Of a stretch of 64,000 bases of DNA, positions 25,900-35,068 are shown piece by piece. The stretch comes from WLMZ01 sp038227995 (GTDB lineage: Bacteria; Actinomycetota; Acidimicrobiia; Acidimicrobiales; Ilumatobacteraceae). Where the stretch lies: the NCBI GenBank assembly GCA_038227995.1, contig JBBRPP010000007.1:62001-126000 (forward strand). The letters are read 5' to 3'. Position 1 is the first letter of the stretch. Every line of letters starts with the position of its first letter. A program made the translations under genes and the position numbers. Under the pieces are notes generated by a model. It was not told the DNA's origin, searched no databases, and was given only the letters and a program-made list of their open reading frames with translations.

Positions 25900-27408
25900 A
25901 TGTCCACGCCTTCCTCTCGCCCGAACGACCGTGATGCATTCTTCGATCGGTTCGAGGCGCTGACGTTCGACGATGTCGTGATCGTGCCCGGTTACAGCGA
26001 AGTCCTGCCCGACGCCGTCCAGACGTCGGCCGTGTTCGCCCGCGACATCAAGCTGGCCATGCCGCTGGTCTCGGCAGCGATGGACAAGGTCACCGAGGCA
26101 CCGATGGCTGTCGCGATGGCGCGCGAAGGCGGCATCGGCGTCATCCATCGCAACCTGTCGATCGAAGATCAGGCCGCCGAAGTCCAGAAGGTCAAGCGCA
26201 GCCAGAGCGGGATGATCACCGACCCGGTGACCCTCCCTCCGAACGCGACCCTGCACGACGCGGAAGCGCTGATGCACCGATTCCGCTTCAGTGGCGTTCC
26301 GATCACCGACCCCAACGGCATCTTGGTCGGCATCCTCACCAACCGCGACATCCGTTTCTGCGAAGGCAGCGACTTCGATCGCCCCGTGAGTGACTTCATG
26401 ACCGGTGACCGCCTCATCACCGCCTCGGTCGGGACGACGCTGGACGAAGCTCGCGCAACGCTGCAGAAGTATCGGATCGAGAAGCTGCCCCTCGTCGACG
26501 ACACCGGCCATCTGTGTGGCCTGATCACCGTGAAGGACATCCTCAAGCGCCAGGAGTTCCCGAACGGCACGCGCGACTCGAAGGGTCGCCTGGCATGCGC
26601 TGCCGCGGTCGGCGTCGGACCCGACGTCGAAGAGCGAGCCGAAGCGTTGGCCGCGATGGGCGTCGATGCGATCGTGATCGACACCGCTCACGGCCACTCG
26701 GCCGGCGTCATCAAGACCATCGAGCGCCTCCATGCCGGATGGCCGTCGATCGCGATCGTCGCCGGCAACGTCGTCACCGAAGAGGGTGTCGAGGCGCTCG
26801 TTCACGCAGGTGCCGATGCGATCAAGGTCGGCGTCGGGGCCGGCTCGATCTGCACGACCCGGGTCGTGTCCGGTGCCGGCATGCCACAGTTGTCCGCCAT
26901 CTACTTCACGTGCAAACACGCCAAGCGCTTCGGCATCCCGGTGATCGCCGACGGTGGCATCACCTACAGCGGTGACGTGGTCAAGGCCATCGCCGCGGGC
27001 GCCGAGACGATCATGCTCGGCTCGCTGCTGGCCGGCACCGAAGAAGCCCCCGGCGAGCTGGAGCTGTTCGAGGGCCGTCGGTACAAGAGCTATCGCGGGA
27101 TGGGGTCGCTGGGAGCCATGCAGGGCCACGGCGCCGACCGCTACGCCAGCGCCCAGTCGTCGTCCGGCACACGAAAGCTCGTTCCCGAAGGCATCGAAGG
27201 CCGTGTGCCCTACGCCGGCGGACTCGGCGACGTCACGTACCAGTTGATCGGCGGCCTCCGCAGCGGCATGGGCTACGCCGGCGCCGGCACCCTGCAAGCG
27301 CTGCGTGACTCAGCCCGCTTCATGAAGGTCACCACCGCCGGCCGCGAGGAATCGCACCCGCACGACGTGACCATCACCAAAGAGGCCCCCAACTACCAAC
27401 GGTCGTAG
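25900..27408 (+). CDS. guaB: Inosine-5'-monophosphate dehydrogenase
   Basis: A 502-residue IMP dehydrogenase, which oxidises IMP to XMP in the first committed step of GMP synthesis. The barrel starts at LTFDDVVIVPGYSEVLP, two CBS domains occupy about residues 105-220, the catalytic Cys is Cys318 in GSICTTRVVSG, and the flap region is SYRGMGSLGAM with the mobile RY motif nearby. The N-terminal extension is short. The ATG at 25900 has an AGAAGGAG site. Length matches the family (about 490-510). Confidence 0.96.
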   Translation: MSTPSSRPNDRDAFFDRFEALTFDDVVIVPGYSEVLPDAVQTSAVFARDIKLAMPLVSAAMDKVTEAPMAVAMAREGGIGVIHRNLSIEDQAAEVQKVKRSQSGMITDPVTLPPNATLHDAEALMHRFRFSGVPITDPNGILVGILTNRDIRFCEGSDFDRPVSDFMTGDRLITASVGTTLDEARATLQKYRIEKLPLVDDTGHLCGLITVKDILKRQEFPNGTRDSKGRLACAAAVGVGPDVEERAEALAAMGVDAIVIDTAHGHSAGVIKTIERLHAGWPSIAIVAGNVVTEEGVEALVHAGADAIKVGVGAGSICTTRVVSGAGMPQLSAIYFTCKHAKRFGIPVIADGGITYSGDVVKAIAAGAETIMLGSLLAGTEEAPGELELFEGRRYKSYRGMGSLGAMQGHGADRYASAQSSSGTRKLVPEGIEGRVPYAGGLGDVTYQLIGGLRSGMGYAGAGTLQALRDSARFMKVTTAGREESHPHDVTITKEAPNYQRS

Positions 27409-27444
27409 CCCGCGCTTGACAGCGATCGGAAGCCCGCGAAACAG

Positions 27445-27541
27445 ATCGGGTGTCGATTCGGCTGAGCGGCCACCCGATTGACACCCGAGCCCGACCCGGG
27501 CCGAGCGAGCAGTCCGGACCGACTGTCGCCGTCCCGACGGC
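27445..27541. terminator. Hairpins between guaB and the convergent VWA gene
   Basis: Two alternative stems overlap: CGGGTGTC (27447-27454) with GACACCCG (27480-27487), or ATCGGGTG (27445-27452) with CACCCGAT (27471-27478). A third compact hairpin GCCGTC-CC-GACGGC lies at 27528-27541, next to the stop of the leftward VWA gene. They probably terminate the two convergent units. Confidence 0.5.
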
Positions 27542-27548
27542 AGTTGTG

Positions 27549-29012
27549 TCAGGCGAGTTTTTCGACGAACGCTTCGAGCTGGCGCAGGTTGCGGCACTCG
27601 TAGACACCGTCGGTGTGGGTGCCGTAGTCGCCGACGATCGAATCGCCGGTGTTCCAATAGCTCTTCGGCTCGGGGTTCAGCCAGTAGACGTGACGGGCCT
27701 TCTGGCGAATGTTCTTGACGACCCACGCCTGACTCGCGTGGTAGTTGTTGCGCGCGTCGCCGAGCAGCAGCACGGTGGTCTTGGGGCCGACATCCTTGCC
27801 GTACTTGTCCCAGAAGACCTCGAACGCGTGGCCGTAGTCGCTGTGGCCGTCGACCCACACGACGTCGGCCTCGGTGTTGACGCGGTGGATCGCTTCCTGA
27901 ATGTCTTCCGTGCTCTTGAAGTAATCGGTGACCTCGTCGATGCCGTCGATGAACACGAACGAACGGACCTTGCTGAACTGGCCCTGGATCGCATACACGA
28001 GCATCAGCGTGAACCGAGCGAACGCGGCGACAGATCCGCTGATGTCGGCGATGACCATCAGTTCGGGCTTGGCCGGCCGTGGGTACTTGAACTTCGGTTC
28101 GGCGGGCACACCGCCGTACGACAGCGAATGGCGAACGGTGTTGCGGAAGTCGAGCGGACCCTTGCGACCGTGGCGGCGCTTGCGCGCCAACCGGGCGGCC
28201 AACTTGCGCGTCAACGGATACAGCGACTTCTTCAGGGCCTGCATCTCGTCGCGCGACGCATGCATGAACTCGACGTCTTCGGGCAACGGCTTGCGCAGCG
28301 TCTTGGCCATCGCCTCGGCGCCGCGATCGGCGACGAGTCGGCGACGAATCTCTGCTTCGATCTCTTTCTTGAACTGCTCGATCCGGCTGTCGTACTCGTC
28401 CTTCTCCAGCCGCTCCTCGAGAGCCGTCAGATCACCGCCGACCTCTTGCCGGCTGGCTTCCATCAGCTTCTCTTGCATGCCGTCGAGATCGAGGTTGCGC
28501 AGCGTGCGATACAGGTAGTACGTGCCGCCGACCGGACGGCCGGGTTCCATGCCGGCGAAGCGTTGAACGGCCTGCTTGGCGAGCGCACGCATCATCCCCT
28601 GGTCGCCGTTCATCAGCGCCTTCATGAGGAGGTTCATCATCTCCTCCGGCGTCAGCGAATCCATGCCTCCGCCGCCGGAACCCTTGCCCTCACCCTGCTG
28701 TTGGGCCTCTTGCATCTCACGCCACATCTCGTCGATGTCGGTGTCGCCGTCGACCAGTTTGTATTCAGGCCCGCGCAGGCTGAAGTAGACCTCGAACACG
28801 GTCTCGAACGCGCGCCAGTGGGCATGGTTCTTCACCATCGTCGCCCCGAGCGCGTACTTGAACGCGTCGCGATCTTCGATGGGGATGTGTTGCACGGCCT
28901 CCATCGCGTCGAGGTTCTCCGTCAACGACACAGGCAAGCCTGCGTTGCGGAGCTCGACGACGAATCCCGCCATGAGGTCGACCATCGTTGCAGCCATGTC
29001 AGTCGCCGCCAC
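27549..29012 (-). CDS. VWA domain protein, CoxE-like
   Basis: A 487-residue cytoplasmic protein with a CoxE-type C-terminal von Willebrand factor A domain. The MIDAS motif ADISGSV lies near residues 320-326, and a late LLLGDARNNY supplies the acidic strand. The N-terminal half is helical and charged, with a Gly-rich linker. It overlaps nothing but lies 24 bp behind a MoxR ATPase gene. MoxR-VWA pairs act as chaperones for metal insertion or complex assembly. A GTG at 29012 gives this start; an ATG at 28997 is equally possible. Confidence 0.88.
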   Translation of the reverse strand: MAATDMAATMVDLMAGFVVELRNAGLPVSLTENLDAMEAVQHIPIEDRDAFKYALGATMVKNHAHWRAFETVFEVYFSLRGPEYKLVDGDTDIDEMWREMQEAQQQGEGKGSGGGGMDSLTPEEMMNLLMKALMNGDQGMMRALAKQAVQRFAGMEPGRPVGGTYYLYRTLRNLDLDGMQEKLMEASRQEVGGDLTALEERLEKDEYDSRIEQFKKEIEAEIRRRLVADRGAEAMAKTLRKPLPEDVEFMHASRDEMQALKKSLYPLTRKLAARLARKRRHGRKGPLDFRNTVRHSLSYGGVPAEPKFKYPRPAKPELMVIADISGSVAAFARFTLMLVYAIQGQFSKVRSFVFIDGIDEVTDYFKSTEDIQEAIHRVNTEADVVWVDGHSDYGHAFEVFWDKYGKDVGPKTTVLLLGDARNNYHASQAWVVKNIRQKARHVYWLNPEPKSYWNTGDSIVGDYGTHTDGVYECRNLRQLEAFVEKLA

Positions 29013-29036
29013 AACCCTTGAGCACGGCGCCCGAGA

Positions 29037-29909
29037 TCACTTCGACGCTTCGACGGTCAGCTCTTTGGCGGCCTTGGCGATGTCGGTCTGGTACTTGAGC
29101 AGGATGTGCAACGTGTCCTTGGCCTGCTGGGCATCGATGTGATCGACGCCGAGCAAGATGAGCGTGCGGGCCCAGTCGATGGTCTCGCTGACGCTGGGCG
29201 ACTTCTTGAGATCGAGCTGGCGGATGCTGCGGACGATGCGAGCGATCTGGTCCGCAAGGTTCTCGCTGACTTCGGGAACACGAGTGGTGACGATCAGCTT
29301 CTCGCGCTCGAGGTCGGGGTAGTCGACGTGGAGGTAGAGGCAGCGACGCTTCAGCGCCTCGGACAGTTCGCGGGTGTTGTTCGAGGTGAGGAACACGAGC
29401 GGGATCTGCTTGGCAACGATCGTGCCCAGTTCGGGGATCGACACCTGATACTCGGACAGGATCTCGAGCAACAACGCTTCGGTCTCGACTTCGACGCGGT
29501 CGACTTCGTCGATCAGCAGCACCACTGGCTCAGTAGCCGTGATGGCTTCCAGCAGGGGGCGGGTGAGGAGGAACTCGTCGGAGAAGATGTCGTCGTGGAC
29601 GTCGCTCCATGAGTCACTGTTCTTGTCGGCCTGGATGCGCAGCAACTGCTTCTTGTAGTTCCACTCGTACAGGGCCTTGGACTCGTCGAGACCTTCGTAG
29701 CACTGCAGACGGATCAGCCGCGATCCGGTCATCTCGGCGATGCTCTTCGCGAGCTGCGTCTTACCGGTACCGGCGGGGCCTTCGACGAGGACGGGCTTGC
29801 CGAGTCGGTCAGCGAGAAACGCGACACCCGCAATTCCGTCATCGGCGAGATAGTTGACATCGCGGAGGCCATCGCGGACGGCCTGAACTGACTCGAAGCG
29901 GTTTCCCAT
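29037..29909 (-). CDS. MoxR family AAA+ ATPase, CoxD-like
   Basis: A 290-residue AAA+ ATPase of the MoxR type. Walker A GPAGTGKT is at residues 44-51, Walker B VVLLIDEVDR at about 129-138, sensor 1 in VFLTSNNTRELSEALKRRC, and the Arg-finger region follows. It probably remodels target proteins together with the VWA protein encoded right behind it, as CoxD/CoxE and other MoxR-VWA pairs do. It is divergent from the CbxX-type AAA+ gene, with 40 bp between the two starts, so the two transcripts may share regulatory sequence. Confidence 0.9.
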   Translation of the reverse strand: MGNRFESVQAVRDGLRDVNYLADDGIAGVAFLADRLGKPVLVEGPAGTGKTQLAKSIAEMTGSRLIRLQCYEGLDESKALYEWNYKKQLLRIQADKNSDSWSDVHDDIFSDEFLLTRPLLEAITATEPVVLLIDEVDRVEVETEALLLEILSEYQVSIPELGTIVAKQIPLVFLTSNNTRELSEALKRRCLYLHVDYPDLEREKLIVTTRVPEVSENLADQIARIVRSIRQLDLKKSPSVSETIDWARTLILLGVDHIDAQQAKDTLHILLKYQTDIAKAAKELTVEASK

Positions 29910-29949
29910 ACGCTTCGCACCCTACTGGCCGATACATCGACGGCATCAA

Positions 29950-31461
29950 TTGGATACCGCTTTGCCCTACGATGCCGATGTGGATCGCGGGCCGCTCGGG
30001 GATGAGATCGATCGATTCATCGACTCGGTCTGCAACGACTTGGCGGACCTGTCGCGCCAACCCGCGTCGATGCATCGCCACGACGTGATCCTCGAAGTGG
30101 GCAACATCGTCGCGGCAGCGCTCGCTGCAGACGGGCGGCTGTCCGACGACGAGGCGTGGGCATACGTGTCGGGCATCGGCACCATCAGCGAACCTTCCGT
30201 CATCGGCACCCCGGCGGAACTGCGCGCGAACGGCATGTGGGACAACGCCGCGTCGTGGTCCGCGAAGCCTTCCGTCCTGTTCGATCTCCTCGTCAGCGCC
30301 GACGCGCGCGACGGCACGAACCGCAACGAGCGGTACCAGGAGCTCGCCCTCCGTCTCTGCCGCGCGGCGATGGCCATCGACCTCGTCACCACCCAAGCAG
30401 AGCTGGATCACATCGAGACCTTTCGGCGCACGATGCTGGCGGCCGTCGATGCCGCCGAGGTTCCGCGGATCGGCGCACCCGCACGGCCCACGTCGCCCAC
30501 GTCGCCCACGTCGCCCACCGTCTCAACGACCGATCCGCAACAGCCTGTGCGTGCGACGAAAGGTCCCGCTGTCATCGACGCAGGCCAAGCCGCCGGCGAG
30601 GCGAAGGCCGCCGCGTCGACGTCACCAGTCACGCCGCCTCCGGCTCGAACCATCGCCGAGTTGATGGCCGAGCTCGATGCGCTGATCGGTCTGCAGAGCG
30701 TCAAGGACGAAGTCGCACGCCTCACCAGCCTGCTCCAGATCCAAGCACTTCGCGCCGAGCGAGGCCTGCCGACGATCGAGGTCAGCCACCACCTCGTCTT
30801 CACCGGCAATCCCGGCACCGGCAAGACAACGGTCGCCCGTCTCCTCAGTCAGATCTACAAGGCAGTCGGCGTGGTCTCCAAAGGTCAGCTGATCGAAACC
30901 GACCGTTCGTCACTCGTTGCCGGATTCGTCGGGCAGACGGCGACGAAGACGATGGCTGTGCTGCAGAGCTCGCTGGGCGGGATGCTGTTGATCGACGAGG
31001 CGTACAGCCTCGCCCGCGGTGGCAAGGACGATTTCGGGCTCGAAGCGATCGACACCTTGGTCAAGTTCATGGAAGATCATCGCGACGACATCGGCATCGT
31101 CGCTGCCGGCTACCCGGCCGAGATGCAGGATTTCATCGACACCAACCCGGGTCTGAAGAGTCGCTTCACGCGCACGATCGACTTTGCCGACTACACCGAC
31201 GAGGAGCTCGTCACGATCTTCGAGAGCCTCTGCGACAAGAACCGCTACTCTCCCACCGACGATGCCATCGCCAAGCTCCAACTGCTGCTCGCCGCCCAAC
31301 CGCGTGATCGCGGATTCGGCAACGCGCGCTTCATCCGCAACGTGTTCGAAGATGCCGTCGCTCTGCAGGCACAACGTCTCACGGTGTTGGAAGAGCCGAC
31401 CAACGAACAGCTGTGCACCCTCGTGACGGACGATCTGCCAGCAGTCGGGGTGCGGCAGTGA
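29950..31461 (+). CDS. CbxX/CfqX-type AAA+ ATPase with TerB-like N-terminus
   Basis: About 503 residues. The N-terminal ~150 residues are helical and contain AAALAADGRLSDDEAWAY, which resembles the acidic metal-binding loop of TerB-like domains. A Pro/Thr/Ser linker with a PTSPTSPTSP repeat follows. The C-terminal AAA+ domain has DALIGLQSVKDEVARL, Walker A GNPGTGKTT at about 286-294, Walker B GMLLIDEAYSLA and sensor GNARFIRN, as in CbxX and EccA. The start is uncertain: TTG at 29950, or GTG at 29980. Its stop overlaps the next gene's GTG by 4 bases. Confidence 0.85.
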   Translation: MDTALPYDADVDRGPLGDEIDRFIDSVCNDLADLSRQPASMHRHDVILEVGNIVAAALAADGRLSDDEAWAYVSGIGTISEPSVIGTPAELRANGMWDNAASWSAKPSVLFDLLVSADARDGTNRNERYQELALRLCRAAMAIDLVTTQAELDHIETFRRTMLAAVDAAEVPRIGAPARPTSPTSPTSPTVSTTDPQQPVRATKGPAVIDAGQAAGEAKAAASTSPVTPPPARTIAELMAELDALIGLQSVKDEVARLTSLLQIQALRAERGLPTIEVSHHLVFTGNPGTGKTTVARLLSQIYKAVGVVSKGQLIETDRSSLVAGFVGQTATKTMAVLQSSLGGMLLIDEAYSLARGGKDDFGLEAIDTLVKFMEDHRDDIGIVAAGYPAEMQDFIDTNPGLKSRFTRTIDFADYTDEELVTIFESLCDKNRYSPTDDAIAKLQLLLAAQPRDRGFGNARFIRNVFEDAVALQAQRLTVLEEPTNEQLCTLVTDDLPAVGVRQ

Positions 31462-32396
31462 CGGCGAAGCGTCTGTTGGCATTCGTCGCTGCTGTGGTGC
31501 TGATCGTCGGAGCCGTGCTCGTTCGCAGCGCACTCAATGATTCGTGGTCGTCGTCCGGTGGCTCGGCGTCGGGCAAATACACCATTATCTGCAGCACCGA
31601 GTTCGCCGATCTCTGCAACGCGCTGAACACCAGCAAATACACCGTCATCATCAAGCCGGCGGGTACGACGTTGGACGACCTCGCCAAGATCGGCGCCACG
31701 ATGCCCGACGCGTGGCTGACCCTCGACCCGTTCCCCGCGATGCTCGACAATCTGCGATCGAACGCTTCGCTCGACCCATCAATTCTGAAGAGCACGGCGC
31801 TGGCAACCACCGGCCAACGGATCGCCGTCATCACCGGCAAATCAAAAGACCTCACAACGCTCTGCGGTGCAACGTCGATCGCCGCTTGCCTCCCAACCGC
31901 AGAGGGTCAGCCGTGGTCTGCCGCGGACGCAGCGACCGTCAAGCCAGGTCTGGCGAACCCGCTCGCAGAAGCCTCGGGTCTGCTCGCTTTCGGCGACATG
32001 GTCGCCGGCTATCAGAAGTCGACGGCAATCAATCCGAATCCCTTCGACGACGCGTTCACCAGTTGGGTCCACGCCGCAAAGTCCGGTCTCATTCAGGACC
32101 CGGATCCGCTCAACACGTTGATCATCCGTCCCAGCGCCGTCAACGTCGCGTTCACGAACGAGGCCGAGTTGAGCACGATCACCGAAACTGCTCAGCAGGC
32201 AAAGTTCACGACGCTCTCGCCCGACCCCTCGTTCGCGATGACCGTTGTCCTCGCGACGTTCTCGAACCGGGGTGGGAGTCCACAGACAACGCTCACCAAA
32301 TCGCTGCTACAGGCGGGCTGGGCAGCCCCGACGCCGGGTGCAGCCAGCCTCGACCCCGGTACGTTCAATGCACTTCGGCAGCTCTGGAAGGGATGA
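31458..32396 (+). CDS. Membrane-anchored solute-binding-like extracellular protein
   Basis: A 312-residue protein with an N-terminal transmembrane or signal-anchor helix (LLAFVAAVVLIVGAVLV, residues 6-22), a Ser/Gly-rich spacer, and a periplasmic-binding-protein type 2-like domain (YTIICSTEFADLCNAL, later DAWLTLDPFPAML and ANPLAEASGLLAFGDMV). It appears related to the N-terminal half of the following VWA lipoprotein, so the two may bind similar ligands. No transporter genes accompany it. GTG at 31458 overlaps the previous stop (GTGA), and its own stop overlaps the next ATG (ATGA), implying coupled translation. Confidence 0.78.
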   Translation: MTAKRLLAFVAAVVLIVGAVLVRSALNDSWSSSGGSASGKYTIICSTEFADLCNALNTSKYTVIIKPAGTTLDDLAKIGATMPDAWLTLDPFPAMLDNLRSNASLDPSILKSTALATTGQRIAVITGKSKDLTTLCGATSIAACLPTAEGQPWSAADAATVKPGLANPLAEASGLLAFGDMVAGYQKSTAINPNPFDDAFTSWVHAAKSGLIQDPDPLNTLIIRPSAVNVAFTNEAELSTITETAQQAKFTTLSPDPSFAMTVVLATFSNRGGSPQTTLTKSLLQAGWAAPTPGAASLDPGTFNALRQLWKG

Positions 32397-34216
32397 CCAT
32401 GAGGCCACCACGTATCAATCGCAGGACGCTGATCGTCGTCGCGCTCGCAACCGCGCTCGTGCCCGCCGCATGTTCCAGCAGTGCGAGCAAGTCCTCGACG
32501 GCGGGCGGTGTGACCGGCGATCCGGGCAACTGCATCGTCGTCGACCTGGCGAACAGCCCGGAGAAGACAACGCTGTTGACCGAGATGGCCAACACCTTCA
32601 ACAAGAAGAAGCGGAAGGTCAACGGCAAGTGCATCTTCGTCCGCCCCAAGCAGGTCTCCAGCGGTGCGGCCGAGCGGCTGCTCGAGAACGGCTGGCCCGA
32701 CCCGACCAACAACGGTCCGAAGCCGGTCGTGTGGTCGCCGGCATCCAATGGTTGGGGCGCGGTACTGAACCAGAAGACCGGCAAGAGCATCGCGCCGGCC
32801 GGCACGCCGTTCATGCTCACGCCACTCGTGATCGCGATGCCGAAACCGATGGCGGACGCGCTGGGCTACCCGGCCAAACCGGTGGGATTCGCCGACATCG
32901 CCGCGCTCGCCAGCAACCCGGATGGATGGAAGGCGTACGGACATCCCGAATGGGGCGCGTTCAAGCTCGGCAAGACGAACCCGAACTTCTCCACCAGCGG
33001 CCTCAACTTCACCATCGCCGAGTACTACGCCGCGACCGGCAAGACAAAAGATCTCACGATCGAGGACCTCAAGCGCCCTGCCGCGCAGGACTTCGCCGCC
33101 AAGGTCGAGCAGAGCGTGGTGCACTACGGCGACACGACGCTCACGTTCATGAACAACTGGTACCGGGCTGACCAACGCGGCAGCGCGCTGGCCTATGCAT
33201 CGGCGGTCGGCGTCGAGGAGAAGTCGGTCATCGACTACAACACCGGTAACCCCGACGGCATCCTCTCCCCTGGCGAGGTGCCGCGGAAGCCGAAGATCCC
33301 ACTGGTCGCGATCTACCCCAAGGAGGGCACGCTCTTCTCCGACGACCCGTTCATCATCCTCAACGCCGATTGGGTGACCCCCGATCAGAAGGCCGCCGCG
33401 GCTGCCTTCGAGACGTTCGCCCAGCTGCCGGAGAACCAGCAGAAGGTGTTGCAGTTCGGGTTCCGACCGCACAACTCTGCGGTGCCGATCGGCGATCCGA
33501 TCAACGCGGCCAACGGACTCGATCCCAGCCAGCCACAGTCCGAGCTGTCGGTTCCCGATCCGAAAGTCGTCGTCGGCATCCTCGACCAGTGGGCCCAGCA
33601 GCGCAAGGACGCGAAGGTGCTGCTCGTCCTCGACGTCAGCGGCAGCATGGGTGATTCCGTTGGCGACACCGGCAAGACCAAGCTCGAGTTGGCGATCCAA
33701 GCCGCGGTCAACTCGCTCGGCAAGTTCAAGGACACGGACGAGGTCGGGTTGTGGGTGTTCACCACCAATCTTCCGCCCAACAACAACACCTACGAAGAGC
33801 TGGTCGCGACGGCGCCGATGGCCGAGAACCGGGCGAAGTTGAAGGCTGCCCTGCTGGCACAGTCACCCCAGAACGGCACGCCGCTGTTCTCGGTCACCAC
33901 TGACGCGTTCACGGCAGCCCGGAAGGAGTTCGACGCAACCAAGATCAACGCGGTCGTGTTCCTCACCGACGGTCGGAACGACGACGAGAACTCGGGCGAC
34001 GATCAGCAGCAGTACGACACGATGATCAAGACGTTGCGGTCCGGATCCGAGGGCATCAACAACAACTCGGTTCGCGTCTTCACGATCGGGTACGGCTCAG
34101 ACGCCGACACGGCCACACTGAAGGCGATTGCAGAAGCAAGCAACGCCGCGTACTACGACGCGAGCAATCCGGCGACCATCGACCAAGTGTTCACCAACGT
34201 GGTGTCAAACTTCTAG
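32393..34216 (+). CDS. Lipoprotein with solute-binding and VWA domains
   Basis: A 607-residue lipoprotein. The signal ends with a lipobox-like LVPAAC near residue 27. A solute-binding-protein domain spans about 45-380 (CIVVDLANSPEKTTLL, PVVWSPASNGW, YADD-free core). A C-terminal VWA domain follows, with a complete MIDAS motif DVSGSMGDS at about 414-422 and FLTDGRNDDENSG near 523. Such substrate-binding/VWA proteins lie beside TelA, PspA and Ter genes in many actinobacteria. It would sit outside the membrane and could sense envelope state or hold partner proteins through Mg2+. Confidence 0.86.
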   Translation: MTMRPPRINRRTLIVVALATALVPAACSSSASKSSTAGGVTGDPGNCIVVDLANSPEKTTLLTEMANTFNKKKRKVNGKCIFVRPKQVSSGAAERLLENGWPDPTNNGPKPVVWSPASNGWGAVLNQKTGKSIAPAGTPFMLTPLVIAMPKPMADALGYPAKPVGFADIAALASNPDGWKAYGHPEWGAFKLGKTNPNFSTSGLNFTIAEYYAATGKTKDLTIEDLKRPAAQDFAAKVEQSVVHYGDTTLTFMNNWYRADQRGSALAYASAVGVEEKSVIDYNTGNPDGILSPGEVPRKPKIPLVAIYPKEGTLFSDDPFIILNADWVTPDQKAAAAAFETFAQLPENQQKVLQFGFRPHNSAVPIGDPINAANGLDPSQPQSELSVPDPKVVVGILDQWAQQRKDAKVLLVLDVSGSMGDSVGDTGKTKLELAIQAAVNSLGKFKDTDEVGLWVFTTNLPPNNNTYEELVATAPMAENRAKLKAALLAQSPQNGTPLFSVTTDAFTAARKEFDATKINAVVFLTDGRNDDENSGDDQQQYDTMIKTLRSGSEGINNNSVRVFTIGYGSDADTATLKAIAEASNAAYYDASNPATIDQVFTNVVSNF

Positions 34217-34222
34217 GCACTC

Positions 34223-35068
34223 ATGGCTCGTCTGTCATTCCGCGATCGCTTCTTCACGCCACCGGTGGCCCGCGCCCTGTGGTCGCCGTGGTCGATCCTG
34301 CTCTTCGGCGCGCTGACGGCGATCGGCATCGTGGTCGGCCTGCCCATCGCGGCAGCGGCAGCCATCGGCGTCGCGGCGTACGGCGTCAAGGTGATGACGG
34401 CCGTGCCACGAAACGCGAAGTCGGGGAGTCGCATCGACCCGTTCACGCTGCGCGAGCCGTGGCGTGGATATGTCCAGAGCGCGCAGTCGGCCAAGTTGCG
34501 GTTCGACCGCACCGTCGAAGGGACTCGCGATGGCCCGATCCGCGACCACCTCAAGGAGCTCGCATCGCGACTCGACGACGGCATCGAGGAGTCATGGCGC
34601 ATCGCGTCACGCGGCGACGACATCGACCAGGCGATCGCACAGCTGAACACGGCCCAAGCACAGGCCGAGCTGGCCCAGTTGCGCGGCCAGGGCCAGACCT
34701 CGTCGTCGGCCGATGTCTCATCGACCATCCAGTCACTGGAAGCCCAGGTGAGTTCGGGCCTGCGAATGCAGCAGGTGTCATCGACGGCGCGCGACCGCCT
34801 TCGTCTGCTCGACGCTCGCTTCGACGAACTCGTCGCCCGCGCCGTCGAGGTCAGCGTCGGGGCGGCCGACAGCAGCGTCCTCGGCAACGACGTGAACGAC
34901 CTCGTCACCGATCTCGAAGGACTTCGTCTCGCGCTGGAGGACACCAAGCGCGCCGACGCCGGCGAGTTGCCCTCCGCATCCGATGCAGCGTCCGCACTGC
35001 CGCCCGCAGCGGCTGCGCCTGCGGCTGACGAGCCGCCGACACCCCGAGCGTCGCCAGGGACTGCATGA
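34223..35068 (+). CDS. Membrane protein with coiled-coil domain
   Basis: A 281-residue protein with two N-terminal transmembrane helices close together (WSPWSILLFGALTAIGIVVGLP and IAAAAAIGVAAYGVKVM, about 20-58). A long helical, coiled-coil-prone cytoplasmic part follows (SRLDDGIEESWRI, LDARFDELVARAVEV), then an Ala/Pro-rich tail. It is not clearly assignable. It loosely resembles the XpaC-like membrane proteins seen beside TelA in other stress operons. It is 6 bp from the previous gene, and its stop overlaps the MurJ-like start. Confidence 0.7.
   Translation: MARLSFRDRFFTPPVARALWSPWSILLFGALTAIGIVVGLPIAAAAAIGVAAYGVKVMTAVPRNAKSGSRIDPFTLREPWRGYVQSAQSAKLRFDRTVEGTRDGPIRDHLKELASRLDDGIEESWRIASRGDDIDQAIAQLNTAQAQAELAQLRGQGQTSSSADVSSTIQSLEAQVSSGLRMQQVSSTARDRLRLLDARFDELVARAVEVSVGAADSSVLGNDVNDLVTDLEGLRLALEDTKRADAGELPSASDAASALPPAAAAPAADEPPTPRASPGTA

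Noticed and set aside
25819..27297. A 492-codon open frame opposite guaB
   Set aside because: It is the antisense shadow of IMP dehydrogenase with no recognisable domain.
30488..30520. Tandem CCCACGTCG repeat as a mobile or regulatory repeat
   Set aside because: It is in frame and encodes the PTSPTSPTSP linker of the AAA+ protein, so a coding linker explains it.
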